Assembly (NCBI RefSeq): GCF_030819275.1
Contig: NZ_JAUTBL010000001.1
Span: 1,456,501 to 1,520,500, forward strand
Direction of reading: 5' to 3'
Length of the DNA: 64,000 bases
Origin: Agrobacterium larrymoorei
Lineage (GTDB): Bacteria; Pseudomonadota; Alphaproteobacteria; Rhizobiales; Rhizobiaceae
Position 1 is the stretch's first letter; every line of letters begins with the position of its first letter. The position numbers and the translations under genes were made by a program. Below are positions 33,047 through 42,258 of this stretch, one piece after another. The notes beneath the pieces were generated by a model. The model searched no databases. It saw nothing but the letters and a program-made list of their open reading frames with translations, and was not told where the DNA came from.

Positions 33047-34747
33047 ATGTCTGTAGCTACCCCCACGCGCGACGATTTCGCAGCCCTGCTCGAAGAGTCC
33101 TTTGCTTCCAACGATCTGGCCGAAGGCTACGTTGCCAAGGGCATCGTAACGGCCATCGAAAAGGATGTCGCGATCGTTGACGTTGGCCTCAAGGTCGAAG
33201 GCCGCGTTCCGCTCAAGGAATTCGGTGCCAAGTCCAAGGACGGCACGCTGAAAGTCGGCGACGAAGTCGAAGTTTATGTCGAGCGCATCGAAAACGCTCT
33301 GGGCGAAGCCGTTCTGTCGCGCGAGAAGGCTCGCCGCGAAGAGAGCTGGGTCAAGCTCGAAGCCAAGTTCGAAGCTGGCGAGCGCGTTGAAGGCGTTATC
33401 TTCAACCAGGTCAAGGGCGGCTTCACGGTCGATCTCGACGGCGCTGTTGCCTTCCTTCCGCGTTCGCAGGTCGACATCCGTCCGATCCGCGACGTCACGC
33501 CTCTGATGCACAACCCGCAGCCCTTCGAAATCCTCAAGATGGACAAGCGTCGCGGCAACATCGTCGTTTCGCGTCGTACGGTTCTCGAAGAGTCCCGTGC
33601 CGAGCAGCGTTCTGAAATCGTTCAGAACCTCGAAGAAGGTCAGGTTGTTGACGGCGTCGTCAAGAACATCACCGATTACGGTGCGTTCGTTGACCTCGGC
33701 GGCATCGACGGCCTGCTGCACGTCACCGACATGGCATGGCGCCGCGTCAACCATCCTTCGGAAATCCTCAACATTGGCCAGCAGGTCAAGGTTCAGATCA
33801 TCCGCATCAACCAGGAAACCCACCGTATCTCGCTCGGCATGAAGCAGCTCGAGTCCGATCCGTGGGATGGCATCTCCGCCAAGTACCCGGTTGGCAAGAA
33901 GATCTCCGGTACGGTCACGAACATCACCGACTACGGTGCATTCGTCGAGCTGGAGCCGGGCATCGAAGGCCTGATCCACATTTCCGAAATGTCCTGGACC
34001 AAGAAGAACGTACATCCCGGCAAGATCCTGTCCACGAGCCAGGAAGTCGACGTTGTCGTTCTCGAAGTCGATCCGTCCAAGCGCCGTATCTCGCTCGGCC
34101 TCAAGCAGACGCTGGAAAACCCATGGCAGGCATTTGCCTACAGCCATCCGGCCGGCACTGAAGTTGAAGGCGAAGTCAAGAACAAGACCGAATTCGGCCT
34201 GTTCATTGGCCTCGAAGGCGATGTCGACGGCATGGTTCACCTGTCGGATCTCGACTGGAACCGTCCGGGCGAGCAGGTCATCGAAGAGTTCAACAAGGGC
34301 GACGTCGTCAAGGCTGTCGTTCTGGACGTTGACGTCGAGAAGGAGCGTATCTCTCTCGGTATCAAGCAGCTCGGCAAGGATTCCGTCGGCGAAGCTGCAA
34401 CGTCTGGCGAACTGCGCAAGAACGCTGTCGTTTCCGCTGAAGTCATCGGCGTCAACGAAGGCGGCATCGAAGTGAAGCTCGTCAACCACGAAGACATCAC
34501 TTCCTTCATCCGCCGCAACGACCTGGCACGCGATCGTGACGATCAGCGTCCTGAGCGTTTCTCGGTTGGTCAGGTTCTCGACGCCCGCGTCGTCAACTTC
34601 TCCAAGAAGGATCGCAAGGTCATGCTTTCGATCAAGGCTCTGGAAATCGCAGAAGAGAAGGAAGCCGTCGCTCAGTTCGGTTCGTCCGACTCCGGCGCTT
34701 CGCTCGGCGATATCCTTGGCGCGGCTCTGAAGAACCGCGGCGAGTAA
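33047..34747 (+). CDS. rpsA: 30S ribosomal protein S1
   Basis: 566 residues, six tandem S1 RNA-binding domains (for example VVDGVVKNITDYGAFVDLGGIDGLLHVTDMAW and KISGTVTNITDYGAFVELEPGIEGLIHISEMSW). It binds mRNA on the small subunit and helps unfold leaders for initiation. AGGAG lies six bases before the ATG at 33047; the track of codons before it, back to an earlier Met, is not conserved. Codon use is strongly biased to the usual highly expressed set (GTC, CTC, AAG, GAA). A terminator follows. Confidence 0.97.
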   Translation: MSVATPTRDDFAALLEESFASNDLAEGYVAKGIVTAIEKDVAIVDVGLKVEGRVPLKEFGAKSKDGTLKVGDEVEVYVERIENALGEAVLSREKARREESWVKLEAKFEAGERVEGVIFNQVKGGFTVDLDGAVAFLPRSQVDIRPIRDVTPLMHNPQPFEILKMDKRRGNIVVSRRTVLEESRAEQRSEIVQNLEEGQVVDGVVKNITDYGAFVDLGGIDGLLHVTDMAWRRVNHPSEILNIGQQVKVQIIRINQETHRISLGMKQLESDPWDGISAKYPVGKKISGTVTNITDYGAFVELEPGIEGLIHISEMSWTKKNVHPGKILSTSQEVDVVVLEVDPSKRRISLGLKQTLENPWQAFAYSHPAGTEVEGEVKNKTEFGLFIGLEGDVDGMVHLSDLDWNRPGEQVIEEFNKGDVVKAVVLDVDVEKERISLGIKQLGKDSVGEAATSGELRKNAVVSAEVIGVNEGGIEVKLVNHEDITSFIRRNDLARDRDDQRPERFSVGQVLDARVVNFSKKDRKVMLSIKALEIAEEKEAVAQFGSSDSGASLGDILGAALKNRGE

Positions 34748-34771
34748 TCGTCAGCCTCTAAAGCTTAAAAG

Positions 34772-34801
34772 AACCCGCTGGAGCGATCCGGCGGGTTTTT
34801 T
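34772..34801 (+). terminator. rpsA terminator
   Basis: Stem AACCCGC (34772-34778) / GCGGGTT (34791-34797) followed by TTTTT, 25 bases past the rpsA stop. A standard intrinsic terminator. Confidence 0.9.
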
Positions 34802-34859
34802 GTTGCGGTTCTTTCAGGCGAGAGGACAAGGCACGATCAATGCAATGCCTGCCAGCAGA

Positions 34860-36458
34860 TCAGGCGAAGTTGCCCATGCGCAGATAGTAGGATTCGGCGT
34901 CGCCCACTCGGCCATCTTCTCGCGCGCCATCCGAGACCGAATGATCGACCGGCTCATCATTGGCGGCCACACGCTCTTCCTGGCCGGATAGATCGTCTGG
35001 ATTGTCACGGCTCGCATCGTTCTGGTCGGCCTGGCCATGCCCGGCCTCTTCGCCAGCTTCGCCTTCGCTTCCCCCGTCAGAGGAGGGCCAGCGACCGCGC
35101 GGCGGTGCATCCTCATCACGTCTCTGCTCTTCAATCGGATAGTTGACGAACGGGAGCGGTGTGCCCGGCTTTATCGCCAGCGAGGCGACGGCGGATTGAA
35201 GCGCCGCTTGCTCGAAGACAATGGTCTTTCCGTCGGCAGCGGCCAAGGCGCGTGCGGCTGCTTGCGCTTCCGGGCGCACAATCCCGTTTGGCGTCTCTTC
35301 ATTTGGTGACCCGGCGGAATCGTCCTGCGTCTGACCGGATGTTGTGGCCTGCTGCTTTTTTGTGGCCTCGGCATCGGAGGCTTCTTCGTGCGGTGGGACT
35401 GGCAGAGCGGACAATGTGCCCGCGAGCGGATCGGCACGCTCAGGCACTCTACCCAAGAGGGCTGCCAATAGCAGTTTTTCCATCTCCTGTGGGCTCGCAC
35501 CATGAAGCTGCGCCGCAATCGTTGACGCATCCGCTTTCGAGAACGGAGCAAGAGCAGCGTCATCCATTGCATCATTTGACATCATCATCGGTAGCTCTGC
35601 GTTTGATAGAGGAGCGATGGATGATCCGGTGTTGCTGGACAAAGCGGCCTGCGCTTGGGTTGCGGGCGGCGAAGCTTGGGGTGCACCAGGGGCTGCGGGA
35701 ATGGAGGCTGTGGCTGGCGTGGTATCTTGGGGACGGAGCGGTGTCTGCGCCGTCATTCTTGCTGACGCCTCTGTTGAGGTTTGAGCCGCGGTGGACGCCG
35801 GAGAGGACGTATCGTCGATGAGCTCCCCTGTCGGCGCCGGAGTGGTGGGCAAAGGTTTGCCTGGTGGAGAGACGCTTTGGTCCGCTGTGAGCGGCGCTCG
35901 GGAGACCTGAAAGGCGGGTGGTGGTGCCTTGCTCGGCAGAAGAGTAAGGGCAGGGCTGTCCGGCAGGAGATCCTGAAGATAGGGCGGCAGTGTCACCTTC
36001 ACGCCATCTTTCGATTGCCCGACACGTGCAAGCTCCAGCATCACGGCCAGCCTTGCGGCGTTGGGTCCCGCGTTGTTTTTCAGAATGTCCAGCATGAGTG
36101 CAATCGTCATGCCCTTCAGCAACTTTCCGAGTTGCTGTTCCAGTGCAGCTTTCTGCGCCAATGGGAGAGATTGAAGCGCCGAGGTAAGACGGGTCACATA
36201 GGCTTCTGCATCTCCCCCTTCCAAACGCTCCATTCCCAGAAGCGAGCCCAGCACCTCTGTCAGCACAGTCCCAGTGCGATGAAGCTCGGCTTCACCTGAG
36301 ACAGCGCGTGCGGCGACGACCGGGGAGTTGGGCGAGGTATCCGAGATGGCCTGCGGGGCGGTTCGCTGACTGACCGGTGAACTGACCGAATCCTGCTTCT
36401 GCCCCGCAGTCTGCGAGGAAAGCTCTCCTGCTGTGACGGCACTGACGGGCGGCAACAT
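34860..36458 (-). CDS. Hypothetical low-complexity protein (FliK-like composition)
   Basis: 532 residues with no recognisable enzyme motif. Residues 60-165 look helical and more conserved (VLTEVLGSLLGME, LPLAQKAALEQQLGKLLKGMTIALMLDIL). Residues 170-430 are Pro/Ala/Thr/Gln rich and probably disordered, and the end is highly charged. The composition resembles flagellar hook-length control proteins, but no flagellar genes are nearby and the FliK C-terminal motif is not clear. It lies after rpsA on the opposite strand. Function unknown. Confidence 0.65.
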   Translation of the reverse strand: MLPPVSAVTAGELSSQTAGQKQDSVSSPVSQRTAPQAISDTSPNSPVVAARAVSGEAELHRTGTVLTEVLGSLLGMERLEGGDAEAYVTRLTSALQSLPLAQKAALEQQLGKLLKGMTIALMLDILKNNAGPNAARLAVMLELARVGQSKDGVKVTLPPYLQDLLPDSPALTLLPSKAPPPAFQVSRAPLTADQSVSPPGKPLPTTPAPTGELIDDTSSPASTAAQTSTEASARMTAQTPLRPQDTTPATASIPAAPGAPQASPPATQAQAALSSNTGSSIAPLSNAELPMMMSNDAMDDAALAPFSKADASTIAAQLHGASPQEMEKLLLAALLGRVPERADPLAGTLSALPVPPHEEASDAEATKKQQATTSGQTQDDSAGSPNEETPNGIVRPEAQAAARALAAADGKTIVFEQAALQSAVASLAIKPGTPLPFVNYPIEEQRRDEDAPPRGRWPSSDGGSEGEAGEEAGHGQADQNDASRDNPDDLSGQEERVAANDEPVDHSVSDGAREDGRVGDAESYYLRMGNFA

Positions 36459-36697
36459 GGCGCGCTCTTCCTTCGGTCCGAAGCGCGTTGATCCGCTGTC
36501 ATCGCGTCGCAGCTTTGATGCTCAGGGATGCGCTCGAGCCTGTGCTCGTCATCCGCACCACCAGGGGATGATGTCCGGAGCCCGTCTATCGAAGGGAACG
36601 GAGGAATCATGAGAGCAATCATGACCGCAAATTATTAATCGACCGCTAACCATAAGTGCGTCCTAATCAAAGCACTCACTGTCGATACGAGTGATCC

Positions 36698-37324
36698 TCA
36701 ACTGTGGGCGAAGATGTCGGTATCGTCCCAGCCGAGAAGATCGAGCTTTGCGCGCGTGGGCAGGAAGGCGAAGCAGGCGGTTGCGTGGTCATAGCGGCCG
36801 TCACGGATCAGCCGGTAGGTCAGCTTATCGCGCAGGGCATGCAGGTGAAGAACATCGGATGCGGCATATTCGAGCTGCGCCGGGGAGAGCGTTTCGGCTG
36901 CCCAGTCGGAGGACTGCTGTGCCTTGGAGATGTCGATCTCCAGCATCTCTTTCAGATTGTCCTTTAGTCCGTGCCGATCCGTATAGGTGCGGCAGAGTCT
37001 CGAAGCGATCTTGGTGCAGAAGACCGGAGTTGTCGTCACGCCGAAGGTGTGGAACAGCACGGCGATATCGAAGCGGCCGTAATGGAATATTTTCTCGCGG
37101 CTTGGATCTTCCAGCATGGCGACGAGGTTTGGCGCTTCCTTCTGACCCGCGGCAATGCGCACCACGTCGGCCGTACCATCGCCAGGGGAGAGCTGGACGA
37201 CGCAGAGGCGATCGCGACGCGGCACCAGACCCAGCGTTTCCGTATCGACAGCGATAGCACCCGTATAGCGGGCGGCATCGCTCGCAGAAATATCGCCCTC
37301 ATGATAACGGATTTTGGCAGCCAT
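36698..37324 (-). CDS. rnd: Ribonuclease D-like 3'-5' exonuclease
   Basis: 208 residues forming only the DEDDy exonuclease domain: AVDTETLGL (Asp and Glu of motif I), FHYGRFDIAVLFHTFG (Asp of motif II) and YAASDVLHLHALRDKL (Tyr and Asp of motif III). The HRDC domain of the full-length E. coli enzyme (about 375 residues) is missing, as in other short RNase D proteins of rhizobia. It trims the 3' ends of tRNA precursors and small RNAs. Divergent from the deoxyribosyltransferase gene, with 152 bases between. Confidence 0.92.
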   Translation of the reverse strand: MAAKIRYHEGDISASDAARYTGAIAVDTETLGLVPRRDRLCVVQLSPGDGTADVVRIAAGQKEAPNLVAMLEDPSREKIFHYGRFDIAVLFHTFGVTTTPVFCTKIASRLCRTYTDRHGLKDNLKEMLEIDISKAQQSSDWAAETLSPAQLEYAASDVLHLHALRDKLTYRLIRDGRYDHATACFAFLPTRAKLDLLGWDDTDIFAHS

Positions 37325-37476
37325 TTGGTACTCCGGTGACGCGTCTTACAGTTCCGGCTATAGCGCAAAGCGCTGGCGGGCGATACCGCTTTTGGGTCCG
37401 GCGGTCTTGCCTCTTTGATGAGAGCCGGTTTAGGTTGCCCTTTCACATCCTTCCAGAGACGAAATTTCCCATATCC

Positions 37477-38046
37477 ATGACCAAGAAAATCTACCTCGCC
37501 GGACCTGAGGTCTTTCTCTCCAACGCGCGCGACATGTTGGATGCCAAGGCAAAGCTTGCCCGTGAAGCCGGGTTCACGCCCCTGTCTCCCGGCGATCTGG
37601 AGATCCCGCCAGCCGAGACCAAAACCGGCCACGGCTGCAACATCAATGCCATCGACGAGCATATGATGCTCAAGGCAGACGCCATCATTGCCAACCTGAC
37701 GCCCTTCCGGGGGATCGCCGCCGATGTCGGCACGAGCTTCGAGCTCGGCTTCATGTGCGCGCTCGGGAAGCCGGTGTTCGCCTATACCAATATGGCGAAG
37801 AACCATTTTACCCGCATCCACGATCATTACGATGGCGATGTCTCGTTGGGCGATGATGGGCGTTACAGAGGACCCGACGGGCTTTCAGTCGAGAACTTCG
37901 ACATGGTGGACAACCTCATGCTTCACGGCAGTATCCTGCGTCGCGGCGGCGCCGTTGTCGTCGGCGACGCGACGCCTGGGGAACTCTACACCGATCTTAC
38001 AGCATTCAAAGAGTGCCTGAAGCTCGCTGCGGCAAAGCTTCTTTAA
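37477..38046 (+). CDS. Nucleoside 2-deoxyribosyltransferase
   Basis: 189 residues. Signatures KKIYLAGPEVFLSNARDM at the N-terminus and ADVGTSFELGFMCALGKPVFAYTN, with the conserved Glu nucleophile in FELGF, identify the nucleoside 2-deoxyribosyltransferase family, which swaps bases on deoxynucleosides or hydrolyses nucleotide N-glycosidic bonds. The ATG at 37477 starts MTKKIYLAGPE; upstream in-frame codons are not conserved. The SDR gene follows 27 bases downstream. Confidence 0.9.
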   Translation: MTKKIYLAGPEVFLSNARDMLDAKAKLAREAGFTPLSPGDLEIPPAETKTGHGCNINAIDEHMMLKADAIIANLTPFRGIAADVGTSFELGFMCALGKPVFAYTNMAKNHFTRIHDHYDGDVSLGDDGRYRGPDGLSVENFDMVDNLMLHGSILRRGGAVVVGDATPGELYTDLTAFKECLKLAAAKLL

Positions 38047-38073
38047 AACAGCACCATGACTCGGAGAGCAGAT

Positions 38074-38826
38074 ATGACAGCTACGATTCTCATCACTGGA
38101 GCGACCTCCGGCTTCGGCCTTTCCACCGCCCGCCTCTTTGCAAGCCATGGCTGGAAGGTCATTGGCACGGGCCGCCGGGCTGAGCGCCTGCAATCTTTGA
38201 AAGATGAACTTGGATCGTCCTTCCACGGTTTGGCTTTCGACATCACGGATCAGGAGGCAATGCAATCGGCTTTTGCCGACCTGCCCCCGGAGTTTTCCGC
38301 AATCGACGTCCTCGTCAACAATGCCGGTCTGGCGCTTGGAACGGCACCTGCGCCGCAAGTGCCGCTTCAGGATTGGCACACGATGGTCAACACCAATATC
38401 ACAGGCCTGTTGAACATCACCCACCACCTGCTGCCAACCCTGATCGAGCGCAGGGGCATCGTCGTCAACCTCTCGTCGGTCGCCGCGAGCTGGCCCTATG
38501 CCGGTGGCAATGTCTATGCTGGCACCAAGGCATTCCTGCGCCAGTTTTCCCTCGGTCTCCGTTCCGACCTGCATGGCAAGGGTGTGCGTGTTACATCCAT
38601 CGAGCCTGGTATGTGCGAAACCGAGTTCACGCTGGTGCGCACCGGCGGCAACCAGCAGGCGTCCGACACGCTGTATAAGGGCGTCAACCCGCTCCTGCCG
38701 GAGGATATCGCCAATACCATTCACTGGGTGGTCTCCCAGCCGAAGCACGTCAACATCAACGCCATCGAGTTGATGCCGGTGAACCAATCCTTTGCAGGCT
38801 TCCAGGTCCATCGAGACGCGCAGTGA
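38074..38826 (+). CDS. SDR family oxidoreductase (YdfG type)
   Basis: 250-residue classical SDR: TGATSGFGLSTARLFASHGWKVIGTGRR (the Arg pair after strand 2 points to NADP(H)), NNAGLALG, and catalytic YAGTK near residue 148. Its C-terminal end (NINAIELMPVNQSFAGFQVHR) matches E. coli YdfG, an NADP-dependent 3-hydroxy acid/L-allo-threonine dehydrogenase. The ATG at 38074 has GGAG seven bases upstream. It probably acts on a hydroxy amino acid or malonic semialdehyde, as YdfG does. Confidence 0.9.
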   Translation: MTATILITGATSGFGLSTARLFASHGWKVIGTGRRAERLQSLKDELGSSFHGLAFDITDQEAMQSAFADLPPEFSAIDVLVNNAGLALGTAPAPQVPLQDWHTMVNTNITGLLNITHHLLPTLIERRGIVVNLSSVAASWPYAGGNVYAGTKAFLRQFSLGLRSDLHGKGVRVTSIEPGMCETEFTLVRTGGNQQASDTLYKGVNPLLPEDIANTIHWVVSQPKHVNINAIELMPVNQSFAGFQVHRDAQ

Positions 38827-38926
38827 TCAAAAAAACGTCATATTAATAGCAGTTATGCAATTCACGCATTGCTGCCCTGCGAGGGCCGCGCTTTTCAGGC
38901 CGGGATGACCAGAGTATATATTGATC

Positions 38927-39043
38927 ATCGAAACGACGCACTCCTCCTCCCAGCGTCGCTCGATGTGGATTGGCGATACTCCTCCTCCCAATTGCCAATC
39001 AAGTTCAAAGCCTGCCGCACCTCCTCCCGCGGCAGGCTTTTTC
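38927..39043 (+). ncRNA. alpha-r14 family sRNA (NfeR1-like) with three anti-SD loops
   Basis: Three hairpins, each with an anti-Shine-Dalgarno CTCCTCC core exposed in the loop: CGACGC/GCGTCG (38934-38939, 38952-38957), GATTGGC/GCCAATC (38968-38974, 38994-39000), and the terminator GCCTGCCGC/GCGGCAGGC (39010-39018, 39029-39037) followed by TTTTT. A TATATT -10-like box lies at 38916-38921. This is the architecture of the rhizobial alpha-r14 sRNAs (S. meliloti NfeR1/Smr14C2), which block ribosome sites of transport and metabolism mRNAs. The 5' end is estimated. Confidence 0.9.
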
Positions 39044-39167
39044 TTTTCTGGATACCTCTCCTACATTTTGCTTTGCCTGCGGCGCGCGCGTGCGATCAAG
39101 GTTTCGCAAGAGATGGGTGCCGCATCGCGCGCCCAAAGCTTCCCCACCTCGTTGCCTATCGAAAATG

Positions 39168-41826
39168 TCACTCGGCTGAGGTTTTCAGGCAACCGTCGAT
39201 GATGGTGCGGATTTCCGCGCGGCAGGAACCGCAATTGGTCCCGGCGTTGACGCGCGCCCCTACCGCCTCAACCGTGTGGCAACCCTCGCGGATCGCGCTG
39301 GTGATCTGGTTGATGCCCACATTGAAGCAGGAGCAGACGGTGGCACCGGGATCGGGTCGTCCGGCACCGGGCCTGCCAGCGACAAGCGCGAACCGGTTGC
39401 CCATATCCTCATGCCGCTCGTTCAACTGCGTGACAGCCCAGTTTCGCGCAACCGCGACCGGTTCGGCCGCGATGAAAAGCGCCGCCAGCAATTTGTCGCC
39501 ATCGAAAAAGACCAGCCGAATGTCGCCGGTTCGATTGTCGGCATACCCAAGCGGCTCGATATGGGCATCGATCCCGAAGATGTCTCTGCTCCAGGAAATC
39601 CAGTCTTGCGGCATCGTGTCGAAGGCAAGCTCCAGACGATAACCGCCTTCGGCCTTGGCGAGAGCCCAATAGGCGCAATCCGGCTTTCGGGGAGCCATGG
39701 CACTCACCGCAAAGGCGTATGCCTTTGCAGGAAAGCGTCGGGCCGCAGCGGCGACGTTTTTCGATGCTGGTTGACCGGAATATGGATCGGTGGATGGCGG
39801 CACCAGCCTGTCGATCCGGGCATTGGCGGCGAACTGGTCGTTCCAATGCATCGGTACGAAGAGGCTGCCGCGTGCCTGCCTGTCGGTGACGAGTGCGCGC
39901 AGGACCACCGCGCCGAGCGGGCTTTCAACCTGCACCAGATCGGCGCTCGCAATTCCAGCTGCCATGGCATCGCGTGGATGAAGCTCGACGAAGGGCTCCG
40001 CGAGATGCGAAGACAGGCGGGCGCTTTTTGCCTGTGCGTGTCATGGTGTGCCACTGGTCGCGAATTCGCCCGGTGTTCAAGGTCAGCGGGTAGTCGGCGG
40101 TGGTGCGGTTGGTCTGCGGCAGAGCCGTCGGGACGAAGCGTGCCTTTCCATCCACATGGAAAAATTTGCCATCAGAGAAGAAGCGCGTCGTGTTTCGTGT
40201 TTCGCCGGAAGGCTGAGGCCAGTTGAAAGGCGCCATGTCGTCATAGGCTTGTGGCTCCACATCGGAATAAGCGCCGATATCGAAGTCGCGCGTGCCATTG
40301 TTCTCGAAGGCCGAAAGACTTGCGTGCTCGGCGAAAATCTCTGCAGGACTGGAATAGGTAAAGGCGTCCGGCTGGCCCATGCGCTTGCCGACTTCGGCAA
40401 ACTGCCACCAATCCGCCTTCGCTTCTCCGGGCGCCGTCAGATAGCCGCGCTGGCGGGAGATGCGTCTTTCCGAATTTGTGACGGTGCCATCCTTCTCGCC
40501 CCAGCCGAGCGAAGGAAGCAACACATGGGCGTGGCGCGCGGTATCGGTCGTCGCCATGATGTCGGAGACGACGACGAAGGGACATTGCTTCAGCGCCGCT
40601 TCCACGGACCCGGCATCGGGCATCGATACCACCGGGTTGGTCGCCATGATCCAGAGCGCCTTGATGCGACCATCGGCCACCGCCTGGAAAAGATCGACGG
40701 CTTTGAGGCCGGGCTTGTTCGCGATCGTCGGCGCTTGCCAGAAGCGCTGCACCCGGTCGCGATCCTCCGCGCTTTCGATCGCCATATGGGCGGCCAGCAT
40801 ATTTGCGAGACCACCCACCTCGCGCCCGCCCATGGCATTGGGCTGACCGGTCAGCGAAAACGGCCCCGCGCCGGGCTTGCCGATGCGGCCCGTCGCCAGA
40901 TGACAGTTAATAATGGCGTTGACTTTGTCGGTGCCACTGGACGACTGGTTGACGCCCTGGCTGTAGCAGGTGACGACTTTTTCGGTGCGCTCGAAAAGCT
41001 CATAGAAGCGGATGAGCTCAGCAAGGCTTAAGCCCGTTGCCTCGACGATGCTCGCCAAGCTGATGTCAGAGGCGGTTCGGACGGCTTCTTCGAAACCGAG
41101 CGTGTGGCTTTCGATATAGGTGGTGTCGAGCGTCGCGCCCTTGGCCAGATGCGCCAGCAGTGCGGTAAAAAGAGCCACATCGCCATCCGGTCTGATGGCA
41201 AGATGCATGTCCGCAATATCACAGGTCATGGTGCGGCGAGGATCGATCACCACCACCTTCATTTCAGGCCGTTCGGCTTTGGCCGCTGCAAGGCGCTGAT
41301 AGATGACCGGGTGGCACCAGGCGAGATTGGAACCGGTCAGGATGACGAGATCGGCGAGGAAGAGGTCTTCATAGAGGCCGGGAACGGTATCCGAGCCAAA
41401 GGCGCGGCGGTGGCCTGCCACGGAGGACGACATGCAGAGCCGCGAATTGGTGTCGATATTGGCCGACCCGATAAAGCCCTTCATAAGCTTGTTGGCGAGG
41501 TAATAGTCTTCGGTCAGCAATTGTCCGGACACGTAGAAGGCAACCGAATCCGGTCCGTGCATTGCGATCGCTTCGGAAAATTTCGAGGCGATGAGGTCAA
41601 GCGCCTCATCCCAGTTCACCCGTGCGCCGTCTATCTGCGGATAAAGCAGCCGGTTTTCGAGATCGAGTGTTTCGCCAAGGGCCGATCCCTTGGAGCAGAG
41701 CCTGCCGTAATTGGCCGGATGCTCCGGATCGCCCTTCACCGACACGCCGCCAGCATCATCGATTTTCGCGATGACGCCGCAGCCGACGCCGCAGTAGGGA
41801 CAGGTGGTCTTGACCTCGTGTGCCAT
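39168..41826 (-). pseudogene. nasA: Assimilatory nitrate reductase catalytic subunit, frameshifted
   Basis: Molybdopterin nitrate reductase (NasA/NarB type). The N-terminal [4Fe-4S] motif is TCPYCGVGCGV with GRLCSKG; molybdopterin domains follow, then a C-terminal BFD-like [2Fe-2S] domain (VCSCFNVGINQ, GTNCGSC). Translation is intact to codon 600 (MTRTGK) and then shifts. Dropping one base from the run of five T (plus-strand 40025-40029) restores SARLSSHLAEPFVELHPRDAM and gives 885 residues, the family length. So the gene carries a one-base insertion: a real mutation or an assembly error. Last gene of the nrt-nir-nas operon; reduces nitrate to nitrite. Confidence 0.9.
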
Positions 41827-41828
41827 GC

Positions 41829-42167
41829 TTACTCCGCAGCGATCATCGCGCTTTCAAGGGTGATGGAGAGGTTGCCTTCGATGTTGCGCACGGGGATGGT
41901 GCGCACAGCGCCTTCATCGGCCCCTTGCGCCTTGCCGGTTTCAAGCGAAATGACCCAATTGTGCAGCGGGCAGGTCACGGACGTGCCATGGACGATGCCT
42001 TGAGAGAGCGGGCCGCCCTTGTGCGGGCAATGATCCTCAATGGCAAAAACCTCATTATCCGCCGTGCGGAAAACGGCGATCTTGCCGGAAGGTGTTTTGA
42101 CGCAGCGGGCGCCGCGCAATGGAATGTCGGAAATATTGCCGATTTCGACCCAGTTCATCGTCGTCAT
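41829..42167 (-). CDS. nirD: Nitrite reductase small subunit
   Basis: 112 residues of the NirD Rieske family. The cluster ligands are present, CPHKGG and CPLHNW (Cys-X-His, Cys-X2-His), unlike some NirD proteins that have lost them. It is the small partner of NirB in the NADH-dependent cytoplasmic reduction of nitrite to ammonium. It lies between nirB and nasA, with nasA starting 3 bases after its stop. Confidence 0.95.
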   Translation of the reverse strand: MTTMNWVEIGNISDIPLRGARCVKTPSGKIAVFRTADNEVFAIEDHCPHKGGPLSQGIVHGTSVTCPLHNWVISLETGKAQGADEGAVRTIPVRNIEGNLSITLESAMIAAE

Positions 42168-42191
42168 CCTATCATCGGTTGAAGCTTGAGA

Positions 42192-42224
42192 GATGGGGCG
42201 ACATCTCCTCCATGTCGCCCCATC
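42192..42224 (-). other. Perfect 13-bp hairpin between nirB and nirD
   Basis: GATGGGGCGACAT (42192-42204) and its exact complement (42212-42224) with a 7-base loop. In the mRNA (minus strand) the loop reads GGAGGAG, a Shine-Dalgarno-like sequence. No T run follows, so it is not a simple terminator. It may stabilise or pause the mRNA, or pair with a CUCCUCC loop elsewhere. Confidence 0.6.
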
Positions 42225-42258
42225 CAGCGCTGTGCACCAAGGCCCTTAGGCCAAGCGG

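Noticed and set aside
33044..34489. A 481-codon open frame antisense to rpsA
   Set aside because: It mirrors the repeated S1 domains and has no recognisable motif or ribosome site.
34758..34769. CTAAAGCTTAAA, two mismatches from the catabolic palindrome, after rpsA
   Set aside because: It lies between the rpsA stop and its terminator, not at a promoter; probably chance in an AT-rich gap. It shows that the motif alone is not fully specific.
40025..40029. Programmed ribosomal frameshift in nasA
   Set aside because: The needed shift is +1 and the site lacks a known +1 signal; a one-base insertion or read error is simpler.
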